Assembly (NCBI GenBank): GCA_030451825.1
Contig: JAKDNL010000003.1
Location: forward strand, 1 to 51,598
Direction: 5' to 3'
DNA length: 51,598 nt
From: Pseudonocardia sp.
GTDB taxonomy: Bacteria > Actinomycetota > Actinomycetes > Mycobacteriales > Pseudonocardiaceae
Shown: positions 1 through 8,245 of the stretch, piece after piece
Numbering within the stretch: position 1 is the stretch's first letter
How the letters are laid out: every line of letters starts with the position of its first letter
The notes under the pieces: model-generated
Told to the model about the DNA's origin: nothing
The model's database searches: none
What the model saw: only the letters and a program-made list of their open reading frames with translations
Made by a program: the position numbers and the translations under genes

Positions 1-28
1 CCCTGACCGCGATATCCGCGCACGAGGG
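1..28. repeat. Half-copy of a CGGATATCG-type palindromic repeat
   Basis: The first bases contain GATATCCGCGCACGAGGG, which matches one arm of the full palindrome at 28,005-28,057 nearly base for base. It lies exactly where ABC-ATPase homology is lost on the minus strand. This suggests an intergenic repeat abuts the truncated gene. The window edge prevents seeing the other arm. Confidence 0.55.
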
Positions 29-2079
29 TTGTCAGGCCGGTGGCGCCGGGATCCCGTTCGGCGGCGGGGTGCTCGCCAGGCGGCCGGGGCAGCACGGCCA
101 GTCCGATCAGGACCCGTTGCAGCATCCCACCGGAGAGCTCGTGCGGGTAGGCGTCGTGGATCCGCCGCGGGTCGGCGAGCCCGACCTGCGCGAACGTGTC
201 GAGGACGCGCTCGGTGCGGTCGCCGGTGTCGAGGCCGTCGACCAGCCGGGTCGCCTCCAGGGCCTGCGAACCGATGGTCCGCACCGGGTTCAGCGAGCTG
301 CCCGGGTCCTGCGGGACGAACCCGAGGGTGCGCCCGCGCAGCGGCCGGAACCGTCGCTCCGGCAGCCCGAGCACCTCGCGGCCGACGAGCTCGACCCGCC
401 CGCTCGCCCGGCCGGTGTCGGGGAGCAGGCGCAACAAGGAGTCGGGCTGTTCGAGCCCGAGCAGCAGGCGGATCGCGGTCGTCTTTCCCGAGCCGGACTC
501 CCCCACCAACGCATGGGTCGTTCCGGCGGGAACCGCGAAGGAGACGTCGTCGACGGCGGTGACGCGCTTCCCCTCCCGCCCGAAGGTCTTGGTGACTCCC
601 TGGACCTCGATCTTCGTCGGCTCGTCCGGGCCGGCCGCGCGATCGGCGCCGACGGCCCTCAGCTCGGCGCTCGTGCCCAGGTTGAACCAGTCCTCGCCGG
701 AGTTCGCATCGGTCAGGACGCTCGCGACGGTGCCGGCGTCGATGATGCTGCGGGTCAGCTCGTAGGCCGGCACCGTGTCCTTGCCGAACTCGATCCGCTC
801 GGTGAAGGTCACGACGTCGTAGGACCGGATGGTCACCTCAAACCCGAGCCGGCGCAGCTGCTGGGACACCAGCTCGTCGACGGTCTTCGAGGTGGCCAGG
901 TACGGGTTGGAGTGCAAGGTGATCGTCAGCCGCCGCCCGTCGCGGGTGCGGACCCCGTCCGGGCCCGGTTCCCAGCCGGCCTCCTCGAGCAGCCGCGCCG
1001 CGGCGGCGGGGTCGAACATGAACGACGAGCGGTGGTCGGTGGCGCCGGGGGTGTTGCTCTGGAACAGCGACTCGGCGAGCAGCCAGTCCGGCGTGTAGAC
1101 CGTGGAGAGGATCTCCTCCCGGTCGATGCCGTGCTGCAGCGCGCGGCGGACCCGGACGTCGTCGAACGGCGCGACCTTCGTGTTGATCGCCATGCCGGCG
1201 ACGAACCCCAGATAGCGGGGCGCCGCGGCGGTGAAACCGAGCGCGGTGACCGACTCGAGCTCCTTCGGCGACGGGTTGTAGGCGACGTCGGCCTGGCCCG
1301 CCTGGACCGAGGCGCTGCGCAACCGCTGCTCGGCGACGACCTCGTAGGTCAGCGTCTCGATCCGGGCCGGGCCCTGGTGCTCGAAGACCGCGGGAGCCCA
1401 GTCGTAGTCCGGGCGCCTGCGCAGCACGACGTGGTCCTCGTCGCGCCAGGACTCGACGACGTAGGGGCCGCTGCCGATGTCGTTGGACAGGTCGGCCTGC
1501 TGCTCGGCGGGCAGGGCGAGGGATCTCGGCGAGATCAGGATCGAGCCGTGGTAACCCAGCGTCGCGACGAACCCCAGCGTCGGGGAGCCGAACCGGACCC
1601 GGACCGTCACCGGGTCGAGTGCTTCGGCGCGCTGGTAGCTCTTGGGGAACAGGCCGATCGGCTTGATCCCGCGGGTCGCGTCACCGCGGGCCCACATGTC
1701 GAGGTTGGCGACGACGGCCGCCGCGTCCAGCGGGGTGCCGTCGGAGAACGTGACGCCGGGGCGCAGGTGCAGGGTGAACTCGGTGGCCCGGTCGTTGCGC
1801 TCCCAGCGTTGCGCGATCCACGGCGACACCTTCCCGGTGTCGTCGACGTAGACGAGCTTGTCGGTGACGTGGCCCCAGATGTGCCCCTGGAAGCTGGAGA
1901 TCGCCGAGTTGTTCGGGATCCAGGTGTCGCCGAGTGAGTCGATGAGGAAGGTCAGGCCGTTCGCGCGGTCGGCCTCGGCCGCGTTCCCGGTCGCGCAGCC
2001 GGACGCGAGCATCGCGCTCGCGACGGTGAGGCCCGCCGCTCGCAGCAGCGTCCGGCGCGAGAGGGACGGACGTCGTCAT
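1..2079 (-). pseudogene. Peptide-type ABC substrate-binding protein fused in frame to an oligopeptide ABC ATPase (decayed, runs off left edge)
   Basis: One minus-strand frame is open from about 2,075 to the window edge. It begins with a twin-arginine leader (SRRTLLRAAG) and a lipobox (LASGC), followed by a family-5 DppA-like solute-binding domain to about 690. Without a stop it then enters an oligopeptide ATPase at about 640, with Walker A GESGSGKT, the Q-loop FVPQDPGSSLNP and the signature LSGGMLQRV. The binding domain lacks its C-terminal lobe, no permease genes intervene, and ATPase homology ends before Walker B at about position 80. The only upstream ATG (2,077-2,079, overlapping the stop of the acyl-CoA dehydrogenase remnant) is one base out of frame with the leader, with the shift near 2,062-2,066. 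The family is a peptide or nickel importer. In-frame deletion plus frameshift points to a non-functional relic rather than a designed fusion. Confidence 0.75.
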
Positions 2080-2342
2080 GTCGTGTCGTCGCGCGGGGGC
2101 GCGAGCAGGCGTCGGCCGGCGGCCAGCAGCGCCGCGTCATCCTGCGGTGGGTGGACGCGCACGCACAGCACGTCGCGCAGGTGGCGCTCGAACGGCTGCC
2201 GACGGCTCAGGCCCGGATTGCCCATCGCCGCGACCGCGGTCTGCACGGCGGTGACCGCGGACCGGCCGATCGCGACCTTGACCAGCGACAGCTGCGCGGC
2301 GACGGCGTCGCCGGAGCCGGCCCGGAGCAGCGGCGAGCCTGC
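2076..2342 (-). pseudogene. Acyl-CoA dehydrogenase-family flavoprotein, C-terminal remnant
   Basis: About 85 codons at the 3' end of a minus-strand frame match the C-terminal helical domain of acyl-CoA dehydrogenase-like flavoproteins. The recognisable sequence is VAAMGNPGLSRRQPFERHLR followed by RVHPPQDDAALLAAGR. The stop overlaps the ATG of the ABC-transporter relic by 4 nt, so the two were once a coupled operon. Such pairs are common in sulfur- or xenobiotic-uptake clusters, which is inference here. All upstream parts are missing: at about 2,340 the coding signal switches to a different gene on the opposite strand. Confidence 0.6.
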
Positions 2343-2514
2343 CTGGGACTGCGTCACCGAGATCGGCTTCCACGATCTCGCCGGCGTGCGGGTGTGGTCG
2401 GAGTGGTACGCCGGGCCGCAGGGTGCGGTCCTACGGGAGGACGAGGAGAACTTCATGGACACCGGCGCCCGGGTCGTCGTGGTCGCCGACGAGCGCCGTC
2501 CGGTCGACTTCTGA
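2338..2514 (+). pseudogene. Unrecognised gene, C-terminal remnant
   Basis: A plus-strand frame with strong third-position G/C bias runs to a TGA at 2,512-2,514. The product would read TEIGFHDLAGVRVWSEWY, then a stretch ending in VVVADERRPVDF. It has no credible start, and its homology-like signal begins where the divergent acyl-CoA dehydrogenase remnant stops. I do not recognise the family. It looks like the last 55 or so residues of a soluble enzyme left by a deletion. Confidence 0.4.
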
Positions 2515-2523
2515 CCGGGGCCC

Positions 2524-3825
2524 TTACGAGAACAGATTTCCCTGCAGGTAGACATCCCAGTCGGCGGACGTCAGGCCGTGCCCGCCGGATCGCAGGTGGT
2601 AGCTCATTCCCGGGCCGCGGAAGGGTTCGTCGGTTCCCGGTTTCCATGCCGGCGAGTCCAGACCGGTTCCGGTGAGGCCGTAGAGATCGTATACCGGCGC
2701 GGCTCCGAGATAGGACAGGAACTCGCCTTGGGGATCGGAGTTCGAATCCTCCGACGCACTCCCGACAACGACGCGCCGCGGCGCCACCAGCGCCAGCAAC
2801 TCGTGCTGGTCGACCGGAAGTGAACTCACCTTGTCGTTGTAGGCCTTGTACGTCTGCGGGAACCAGTGCGGGAATGATTCGTTCACCCGCGCGACCGTTT
2901 CCGCGCCGACGCCACCGTCACCGCGTCGAGCGAGCTTGGTTCCGGTCGATCCTGAATTGTTCGTGATGGTCGCCGCGAACCGCGTGTCCTGCGCCCCGGC
3001 CCACAGCGAGGCCTTCCCACCCCGGGAGTGGCCGATCACCGCGACCTTCGCCGGATCGATCTCGGGATCCGTCGCCAGATAGTCCATTGCCCGGCTCGCG
3101 CCCCACGCCCAGGCGCTGATGGTCCGGCCGGCGTCGTCGGGGAGGTCCTGGCCGGCGGGGTGGAACAGGTTGATCATCTTGCTGCGGTAGCTCTCGCTGT
3201 CGTCGGGTGCGATCTGCTCGGCGTCGATGGCGGCGAACGCGTAGCCGGCATCGGTGACCTTCGAGACCGGCGCGAAGTCCGACGACTGCTTCGGGTCGTC
3301 GCTCACCGATCCGCGATGGTCGATCAGCAGGAACGTCCCGCGTGGCTTGCTACCGTTCTTCGGGACGAACAGTTTCACGTCGAAGCTGCCCGATCCCTCC
3401 GGTCCGGTGATACCGACTCTTACGATCTTGCGCTCGACGTCGCCGAGATCGGTGGACTCGACGTCGAAGGTCTGCTCGAGCGGCTTCGGCAGGCTCTGGC
3501 CGTAGACGTGATCGCGAAAATCGTCCAGGAGCTCGCCGCGACGCGTTCCCTCCCATTCCGCGACACTGCGCACGGGCTCACCGTTGTTCAACCGCAAGGG
3601 GTCCGGATAGTCTTCCCCGTCGATCGTCGTCATCGGCTCGGCGGAATCGCCTTCTCCCGGCGTCGCCGCAGCAGCGGTCCGGACATCGAGCTCCTTCTCG
3701 CCCGAACCGTTCACGAATGCGGGACCGGCGGTGAGAACCGCCACGGCGACCAGCGAGAACACCGTGCTCCGGACAATCGCAGGCAGTCGGCCGGAGCGGC
3801 CGCGTGAAGGGCTCGAGGTACGCAT
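2524..3825 (-). CDS. Secreted glucuronoyl esterase-like (CE15-type) alpha/beta hydrolase
   Basis: The protein has 433 residues from the ATG at 3,825. This start is preferred over one 19 codons upstream because it directly precedes a signal peptide (basic RTSSPSRGRSGR, then an AIVRSTVFSLVAVAVLTAG core). The nucleophile elbow is GHSRGGKASLW, with Ser at about residue 267, and the candidate His lies in SGGHGLT (about 416). The RGG-K elbow, the WAWGASRAMDYL helix before it and the LVAPRRVVVGSASED stretch resemble CE15 glucuronoyl esterases, which hydrolyse esters between lignin alcohols and glucuronoxylan. It is monocistronic between the ABC relic and the antiporter. Substrate specificity is inferred; a related acetyl-xylan esterase or other secreted esterase is possible. 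Confidence 0.75.
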   Translation of the reverse strand: MRTSSPSRGRSGRLPAIVRSTVFSLVAVAVLTAGPAFVNGSGEKELDVRTAAAATPGEGDSAEPMTTIDGEDYPDPLRLNNGEPVRSVAEWEGTRRGELLDDFRDHVYGQSLPKPLEQTFDVESTDLGDVERKIVRVGITGPEGSGSFDVKLFVPKNGSKPRGTFLLIDHRGSVSDDPKQSSDFAPVSKVTDAGYAFAAIDAEQIAPDDSESYRSKMINLFHPAGQDLPDDAGRTISAWAWGASRAMDYLATDPEIDPAKVAVIGHSRGGKASLWAGAQDTRFAATITNNSGSTGTKLARRGDGGVGAETVARVNESFPHWFPQTYKAYNDKVSSLPVDQHELLALVAPRRVVVGSASEDSNSDPQGEFLSYLGAAPVYDLYGLTGTGLDSPAWKPGTDEPFRGPGMSYHLRSGGHGLTSADWDVYLQGNLFS

Positions 3826-3984
3826 TTGCCGGAACCGTACCGAGCGACCCTCGCACTGCAACCCCTGGTCGTCCCGGGGCATCGAACGGATGACACTTCT
3901 CCCGTCGGTCGGATGACGGAACCGTTGGGAATCCGGGGCACCGGTTCCGGCGTTCTGAGCGCGCCCGCCGGGCGCGCCGTCCGA

Positions 3985-5280
3985 TCACCGGCGCCACCTC
4001 CGCCAGGGACTCCGGCGACCCGCAGCCGAGGCGTCCGTCCCCGGATCCGCGGTGGGAGGCGCCGTGGTGCGGGCGTTGGGCGAGGACTCGTCGGTCGTCG
4101 GCGTCCCGTACAGCCGACCGACCAGCCCGGTCGACAGGCCGTGGATGACGATGCTGGCGACCACGGTCACGACGGCGACCGTGAGCGCGAGATCCTCCGC
4201 CGGTGGGTCGAGGTCGACGAACGCGAGCATGCCGAACACGAGCGTCGCGATCCCCCGCGGACCCACCCACCCGCCGACGAACCGGTCGCGTGCGGCGATG
4301 TCGGTCCCGAGAAGCGACACGGCGACGGGCAGCACGCGGACGACGGTCAGCGTGAGCACCGCGTACAGCACGATCTGCCAGGTGATCGAACCGGCGGCGA
4401 GCGTCTGGTTGACGATCGCGCCGAAAATGAACCACAGCGCCAGGGAGAGCAGGTGCCCGACGTCCTCGGCGAGGTGCAGCGTCCCGTGCGGCAGCCGGAG
4501 CGCCACCGGTTCGAAGAACACGCCGGCGACGAACGCCGCGACGAACCCGTTGCCGCCGGCGACGACCGCGCCCGCGTAGGCGAGCAGCGGAAGGGCGAGC
4601 ACCCCGACGCGCAGTGCCGAGGGCTGGCTCCACCCGGCGGCCAGGGACCGGGCCAGCACCCGCGCGGCCGCGGCGCCGACGACCGCGCCGACCAGGATCG
4701 CGATGCCCAGGGCCGGGACGGCGTCGATCGCGGCCTCCTCGATGGTCTCCGCGCCGGCCGCGGTCGCGGCGGCGAGGGCGAGGAGGAAGACGGGGGCGAG
4801 GATGCCGTCGTTGAGCCCGCTCTCGACGTTCACGAGCCGGCGCAGCCGCTCCGGGACGCGCAGGTCCCGGACGAAGGCGGCCGCGGGCGCGAGGTCGACC
4901 GGCATCACGATCGTCGCGAGCACGGCCAGCAGCCACAGTTCAGCGCCGCCGAGCAGGACGACGCCGGTGAGCCAGGCCAGCAGGAGCGACAGCGGAAGGG
5001 CGATCAGCAGGAGCCGCAGCGTCAGGCGCGGCTCGCGGCCCAGGACGCCTCCCGGCACCTCCGTCGCGTCGGTGAACAGCAGGATCGCCAGGATGACCTC
5101 GACGACGTGCTCCGCGGACTCGTACTCGATGTCGAAGATGAACACCGGGTCGGCTCCGGCGGTGAGCAGGACACCGGCCCCGAGCATCGCCAACGGCATC
5201 GTCACGCTGAACCGCGCGAGGCGTCCCGCGACCAGGGCCCAGCCGAGCAGCAGGAGCATGATCACGACGAGTGCGAGCAT
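3985..5280 (-). CDS. Cation:proton antiporter (CPA1 / NhaP-like)
   Basis: This is a 431-residue polytopic membrane protein with about 12 hydrophobic segments and a short Ser/Pro/Arg-rich cytoplasmic tail. The motif VNVESGLNDGI carries the Asn-Asp pair typical of the CPA1 ion-binding helix, which supports Na+(K+)/H+ exchange across the plasma membrane. The start is the ATG at 5,280, preceded by AGGAGAAGGGGG at good spacing. A longer in-frame extension to 5,445 has no such site and is hydrophilic. No partner genes lie in the same orientation, so it is probably transcribed alone. Confidence 0.85.
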   Translation of the reverse strand: MLALVVIMLLLLGWALVAGRLARFSVTMPLAMLGAGVLLTAGADPVFIFDIEYESAEHVVEVILAILLFTDATEVPGGVLGREPRLTLRLLLIALPLSLLLAWLTGVVLLGGAELWLLAVLATIVMPVDLAPAAAFVRDLRVPERLRRLVNVESGLNDGILAPVFLLALAAATAAGAETIEEAAIDAVPALGIAILVGAVVGAAAARVLARSLAAGWSQPSALRVGVLALPLLAYAGAVVAGGNGFVAAFVAGVFFEPVALRLPHGTLHLAEDVGHLLSLALWFIFGAIVNQTLAAGSITWQIVLYAVLTLTVVRVLPVAVSLLGTDIAARDRFVGGWVGPRGIATLVFGMLAFVDLDPPAEDLALTVAVVTVVASIVIHGLSTGLVGRLYGTPTTDESSPNARTTAPPTADPGTDASAAGRRSPWRRWRR

Positions 5281-5799
5281 CGGTCCCCCTTCTCCTGGGC
5301 CCACCCGGCGGCGATCGGCGTGTCGAGTCGTTCGGCGAACGAGGCCGACGGGCTGTTGCTCGGATGCCCGCCTGCTGCCCGTTACGTCGTCGCCGATCGC
5401 CGATCGCGTAGACCGAGACGTATTGCCCGCCGTCACCGGCCGCACGGCGGACGAGTCCGCCGGGTAGCGCAGCCGGCGGGGCCCTGCAGCTGCCCTGGGT
5501 CAGCCGAGGTCCTCGGCCGGTGCGGGATCGGGCGGATCGAGGCCGAGCCGGCGGACGTCGAGCACCGCGAACACCCTCGGCGACACGCTCACCGAGGCCG
5601 CCCGCCGGTTCGCCGACGCCCGCTTCGTGTTCGCCTCGGAGACCGAGCGCCAGGAGTTCCGGCTCGCCGAGATGGTGGAACAGGGCCGGATCCGGGGTCG
5701 TGCACGCGGCCCGCACGGCGTCGACGCGCTCCGGGCTCAGCCAGCGGGGCGGAGGTGCCCCCTCCAGCGACGTGATCACCACCCCGGTCTCCTCGCCGG
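5281..5799. other. Gene-poor stretch with two apparent coding remnants converging near 5,690
   Basis: No complete gene is visible. On the plus strand, 5,558-5,690 has strong third-position G/C bias and would encode NTLGDTLTEAARRFADARFV and further Glu-rich sequence with no start. On the minus strand, about 5,790-5,690, just downstream of the fdhA remnant, encodes VVITSLEGAPPPRWLSPERV and loses coding character at the same place. Neither family is recognised. The bases from 5,281 to about 5,550 hold only the antiporter ribosome-binding site and upstream region. Confidence 0.35.
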
Positions 5800-6411
5800 T
5801 CAGACCGTGATCAGCCCGTGCGGGTCGAGGACGAACTTCTCGGCCACCCCGGAGTCGAACTGCGCATACCCCTCTGGAGCCTGGTCCAGGGAGATGACCG
5901 TCGCGTTCACCGCCTTCGCGATCTGCACCTTGTCGCGCAGGATCGCGTTCATCAGCCGGCGGTGGTAGCGCATGACCGGACACTGGCCCGTGGTGAACGA
6001 CTGCGACTTCGCCCAGCCCAGACCGATCCGGATCGACAGGCTCCCCTCCTTGGCCGCGTCGTCCGCGGCGCCCGGGTCGCCGGTGACGTAGAGACCCGGG
6101 ATGCCGAGCTTCCCGGCCGCGCGGGTCACCTCCATGATCGAGTTCAGGACGGTGGCCGGTGCCTCACCGGCACCCTTCCCGTGCCCGCGGGCCTCGAACC
6201 CGACCGCGTCCACCGCGGCGTCGACCACGGGCTCGCCGACGATCTGCTCGATCTTCTCCGGCAGCGTGCCGTCCTCGGTGAGGTCGACGGTCTCGCAACC
6301 GAAGCTTCGTGCCTGGGCGAGACGGCCGGCGATCATGTCGCCGACGATCACCACCGAGGCGCCCAGGAGCTGCGCCGACGCCGCCGCGGCCAGCCCCACC
6401 GGTCCGGCACC
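5800..6411 (-). pseudogene. fdhA: Glutathione-independent formaldehyde dehydrogenase, 3' half
   Basis: The 203 codons up to the TGA at 5,800 match the C-terminal half of zinc-dependent, glutathione-independent formaldehyde dehydrogenase (about 390-400 residues when complete). The retained part includes the NAD-binding start AGPVGLAAAASAQLLG, the AVDAVGFEARGHG segment, VTRAAGKLGIPGLYVTGDPG and the GLGWAKSQSFTTGQ stretch. The catalytic zinc ligands, all in the N-terminal half, are absent. Homology stops at about 6,411, where the opposite strand immediately begins with the interior of pduC. No usable start codon or RBS is left. The enzyme would oxidise formaldehyde to formate; this copy cannot. 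Confidence 0.85.
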
Positions 6412-6413
6412 CG

Positions 6414-7646
6414 GACAACCCGGTGCAGGTCGCCGCGGACGCCGCCGAGGCGGCGCTGCGCGGCTTCGCCGAGCTGGAGACGACGCTGGGCGTGGTGCGT
6501 TACGCGCCGCTGGTGGCCATCGCGCTGCAGGTCGGCGCACAGACCGGCCGGGGTGGCGTGATCACCCAGTGCGCGCTGGAGGAGGCCACCGAGCTCGAGC
6601 TCGGCATGCGCGGCATCACCGCGTACGCGGAGACGATCTCGGTCTACGGCACCGAGGCGGTCTTCGTCGACGGCGACGACACGCCCTGGTCGAAGGCGTT
6701 CCTGGCGTCGGCCTACGCCTCGCGCGGGATCAAGATGCGCTTCACCTCGGGCACGGGTTCCGAGGTGCAGATGGGCGACGCCGAGGGCAAGTCGATGCTG
6801 TACCTGGAGATCCGCTGCATCCAGATCGCCAAGGGAGCGGGCGTGCAGGGCCTGCAGAACGGCTCCATCAGCTGCATCGGCGTCCCGGGCGCGGTCCCGT
6901 CCGGGATCCGCGCGGTGGCCGCCGAGAACCTGGTGGCGAGCATGCTCGACCTGGAGTGCGCCTCCGGGAACGACCAGTCGTTCTCGCATTCTCCGATGCG
7001 CCGCACCGCCCGCACCATGCCCCAGCTCCTGCCGGGGACCGACTTCGTGGTGTCGGGGTTCTCCGGCGTGCCCAACGAGGACAACATGTTCGCCGGGTCG
7101 AACTGGGACCCCGAGGACTACGACGACTGGAACACCATCCAGCGCGACCTCAAGGTCGACGGCGGGCTGCGCCACGTGCCCGAGAAGGAGATCCTCGCGG
7201 TCCGGAACAAGGCGATCCGGGCGTTGCAGGCGGTCTACCGCCACCTCGACCTGCCGCCGATCACCGACGACGAGGTCGAGGCCGGCACCTACGCCCACGG
7301 CAGCAACGACCTGCCGCTGCGCGATGTCCTCGCCGATCTCAAGGGTGCGAAGGCGGTGATGGACCGCGGCATCGGCGGGCTCGACCTGGTGGCCGCCCTG
7401 GAGAAGGGCGGCTTCCGCGACATCGCCGAGAACCTGCTCGCGGTCCTGCGCCAGCGCGTGGCGGGTGACCTCCTGCAGACCTCGGCGATCCTCGACCGGG
7501 ACATGCAGGTGCAGTCCGCGATCAACGACGCGAACGACTACGCCGGGCCCGGCACCGGCTACCGGCCCTCCGGCGAGCGGTGGGAAGAGATGAAGAAGCT
7601 GCGCCACGTGCTGAGCGCGAGCAACCCCGAGAACGAGGTCGAGTGA
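6414..7646 (+). pseudogene. pduC: Propanediol/glycerol dehydratase large subunit, 5'-truncated
   Basis: The 410 codons to the TGA at 7,644-7,646 are near-canonical B12-dependent diol dehydratase alpha subunit. They start at DNPVQVAADAAEAALRGF, which is roughly residue 150 of the about 554-residue family. Retained motifs include ALEEATELELGMRG, YGTEAVFVDGDDTPWSK, TSGTGSEVQMG and ECASGNDQSFSHSPMRRTAR. The N-terminal part of the TIM-barrel subunit is missing. The frame is open further upstream only because it reads antisense through the fdhA remnant. No RBS or start codon suits the truncated product. pduD follows 2 nt after the stop. Unless translation begins unconventionally, the dehydratase core is inactive. 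Confidence 0.85.
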
Positions 7647-7648
7647 TC

Positions 7649-8245
7649 ATGACGTCCTCCACCACCGGCGAGGTCGCCGGCCGCACCGTCGAGATCGTCG
7701 AGAAGGGCAAGGCCGCCCAGGGCACGCGCGAGGACGAGGTGGTCCTCGGCCTCTCCCCCGCGTTCTCCGGGTTCTTCACCCAGACCATCTGCGGGGTGGC
7801 GCACGTCGAGGTGCTGCGCCAGGTGATGGCCGGCGCCGAGGAGCAGGGCGTGTCCCTGCGGGTGATCCGGGCGAAGGGCACCAACGACCTCGCCAAGATC
7901 GCCCACGCCGCGGCGCGCCTGTCCGGGTCGGGCATCGGGATCGGCGTCCTGTCCCGCGGCACCTCGATGATCCACCAGAAGGATCTGCCGAAGCTGAGCA
8001 GTATGGAGCTCTTCCCCCAGGCTCCGCTGCTGGTCCCGGAGACCTTCCGTGCCATCGGGAGCAACGCGGCCCAGTACGCCAAGGGCGAGTCGCCGGCGCC
8101 GGTCCCGGTGCAGAACGACTTCATGGCCCGCCCGCGCTACCAGGCGAAGGCGGCACTGCTACACCTGCGAGAGACCGAGTTCCTGGAGGCGGGCGGCGGG
8201 TTCGTCGAGCTCGAGGTAACCATCAGCCGCGCGAAAGCCGGATGA
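7649..8245 (+). CDS. pduD: Propanediol/glycerol dehydratase medium subunit
   Basis: This 198-residue beta subunit of adenosylcobalamin-dependent diol dehydratase starts at the ATG at 7,649, 2 nt after the pduC stop. Family hallmarks are LSPAFSGFFTQTICGVAHVE, the RVIRAKGTNDLAKIAH helix and loop, SGIGIGVLSRGTSMIHQKDL and the C-terminal RPRYQAKAALLHLRETEF. It would form the base-on B12 site with the large subunit. The C terminus is complete and the ATG of pduG overlaps its stop by 4 nt. No gamma-subunit gene (pduE) lies between, where it normally sits. Confidence 0.9.
   Translation: MTSSTTGEVAGRTVEIVEKGKAAQGTREDEVVLGLSPAFSGFFTQTICGVAHVEVLRQVMAGAEEQGVSLRVIRAKGTNDLAKIAHAAARLSGSGIGIGVLSRGTSMIHQKDLPKLSSMELFPQAPLLVPETFRAIGSNAAQYAKGESPAPVPVQNDFMARPRYQAKAALLHLRETEFLEAGGGFVELEVTISRAKAG

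Noticed and set aside
69-1937. 622-residue plus-strand frame rich in Arg, Gly, Asp and Val
   Set aside because: It is antisense to the ABC transporter relic, has no recognisable domain and shows the composition of a shadow frame in GC-rich DNA.
1-2079. Novel functional binding-protein/ATPase fusion
   Set aside because: The two domains act on opposite sides of the membrane, the leader is out of frame, and Walker B is missing; decay explains it better.
3826-5775. 649-residue plus-strand frame
   Set aside because: Antisense to the antiporter; repetitive Arg/Asp/Gln content, no homology, no RBS.
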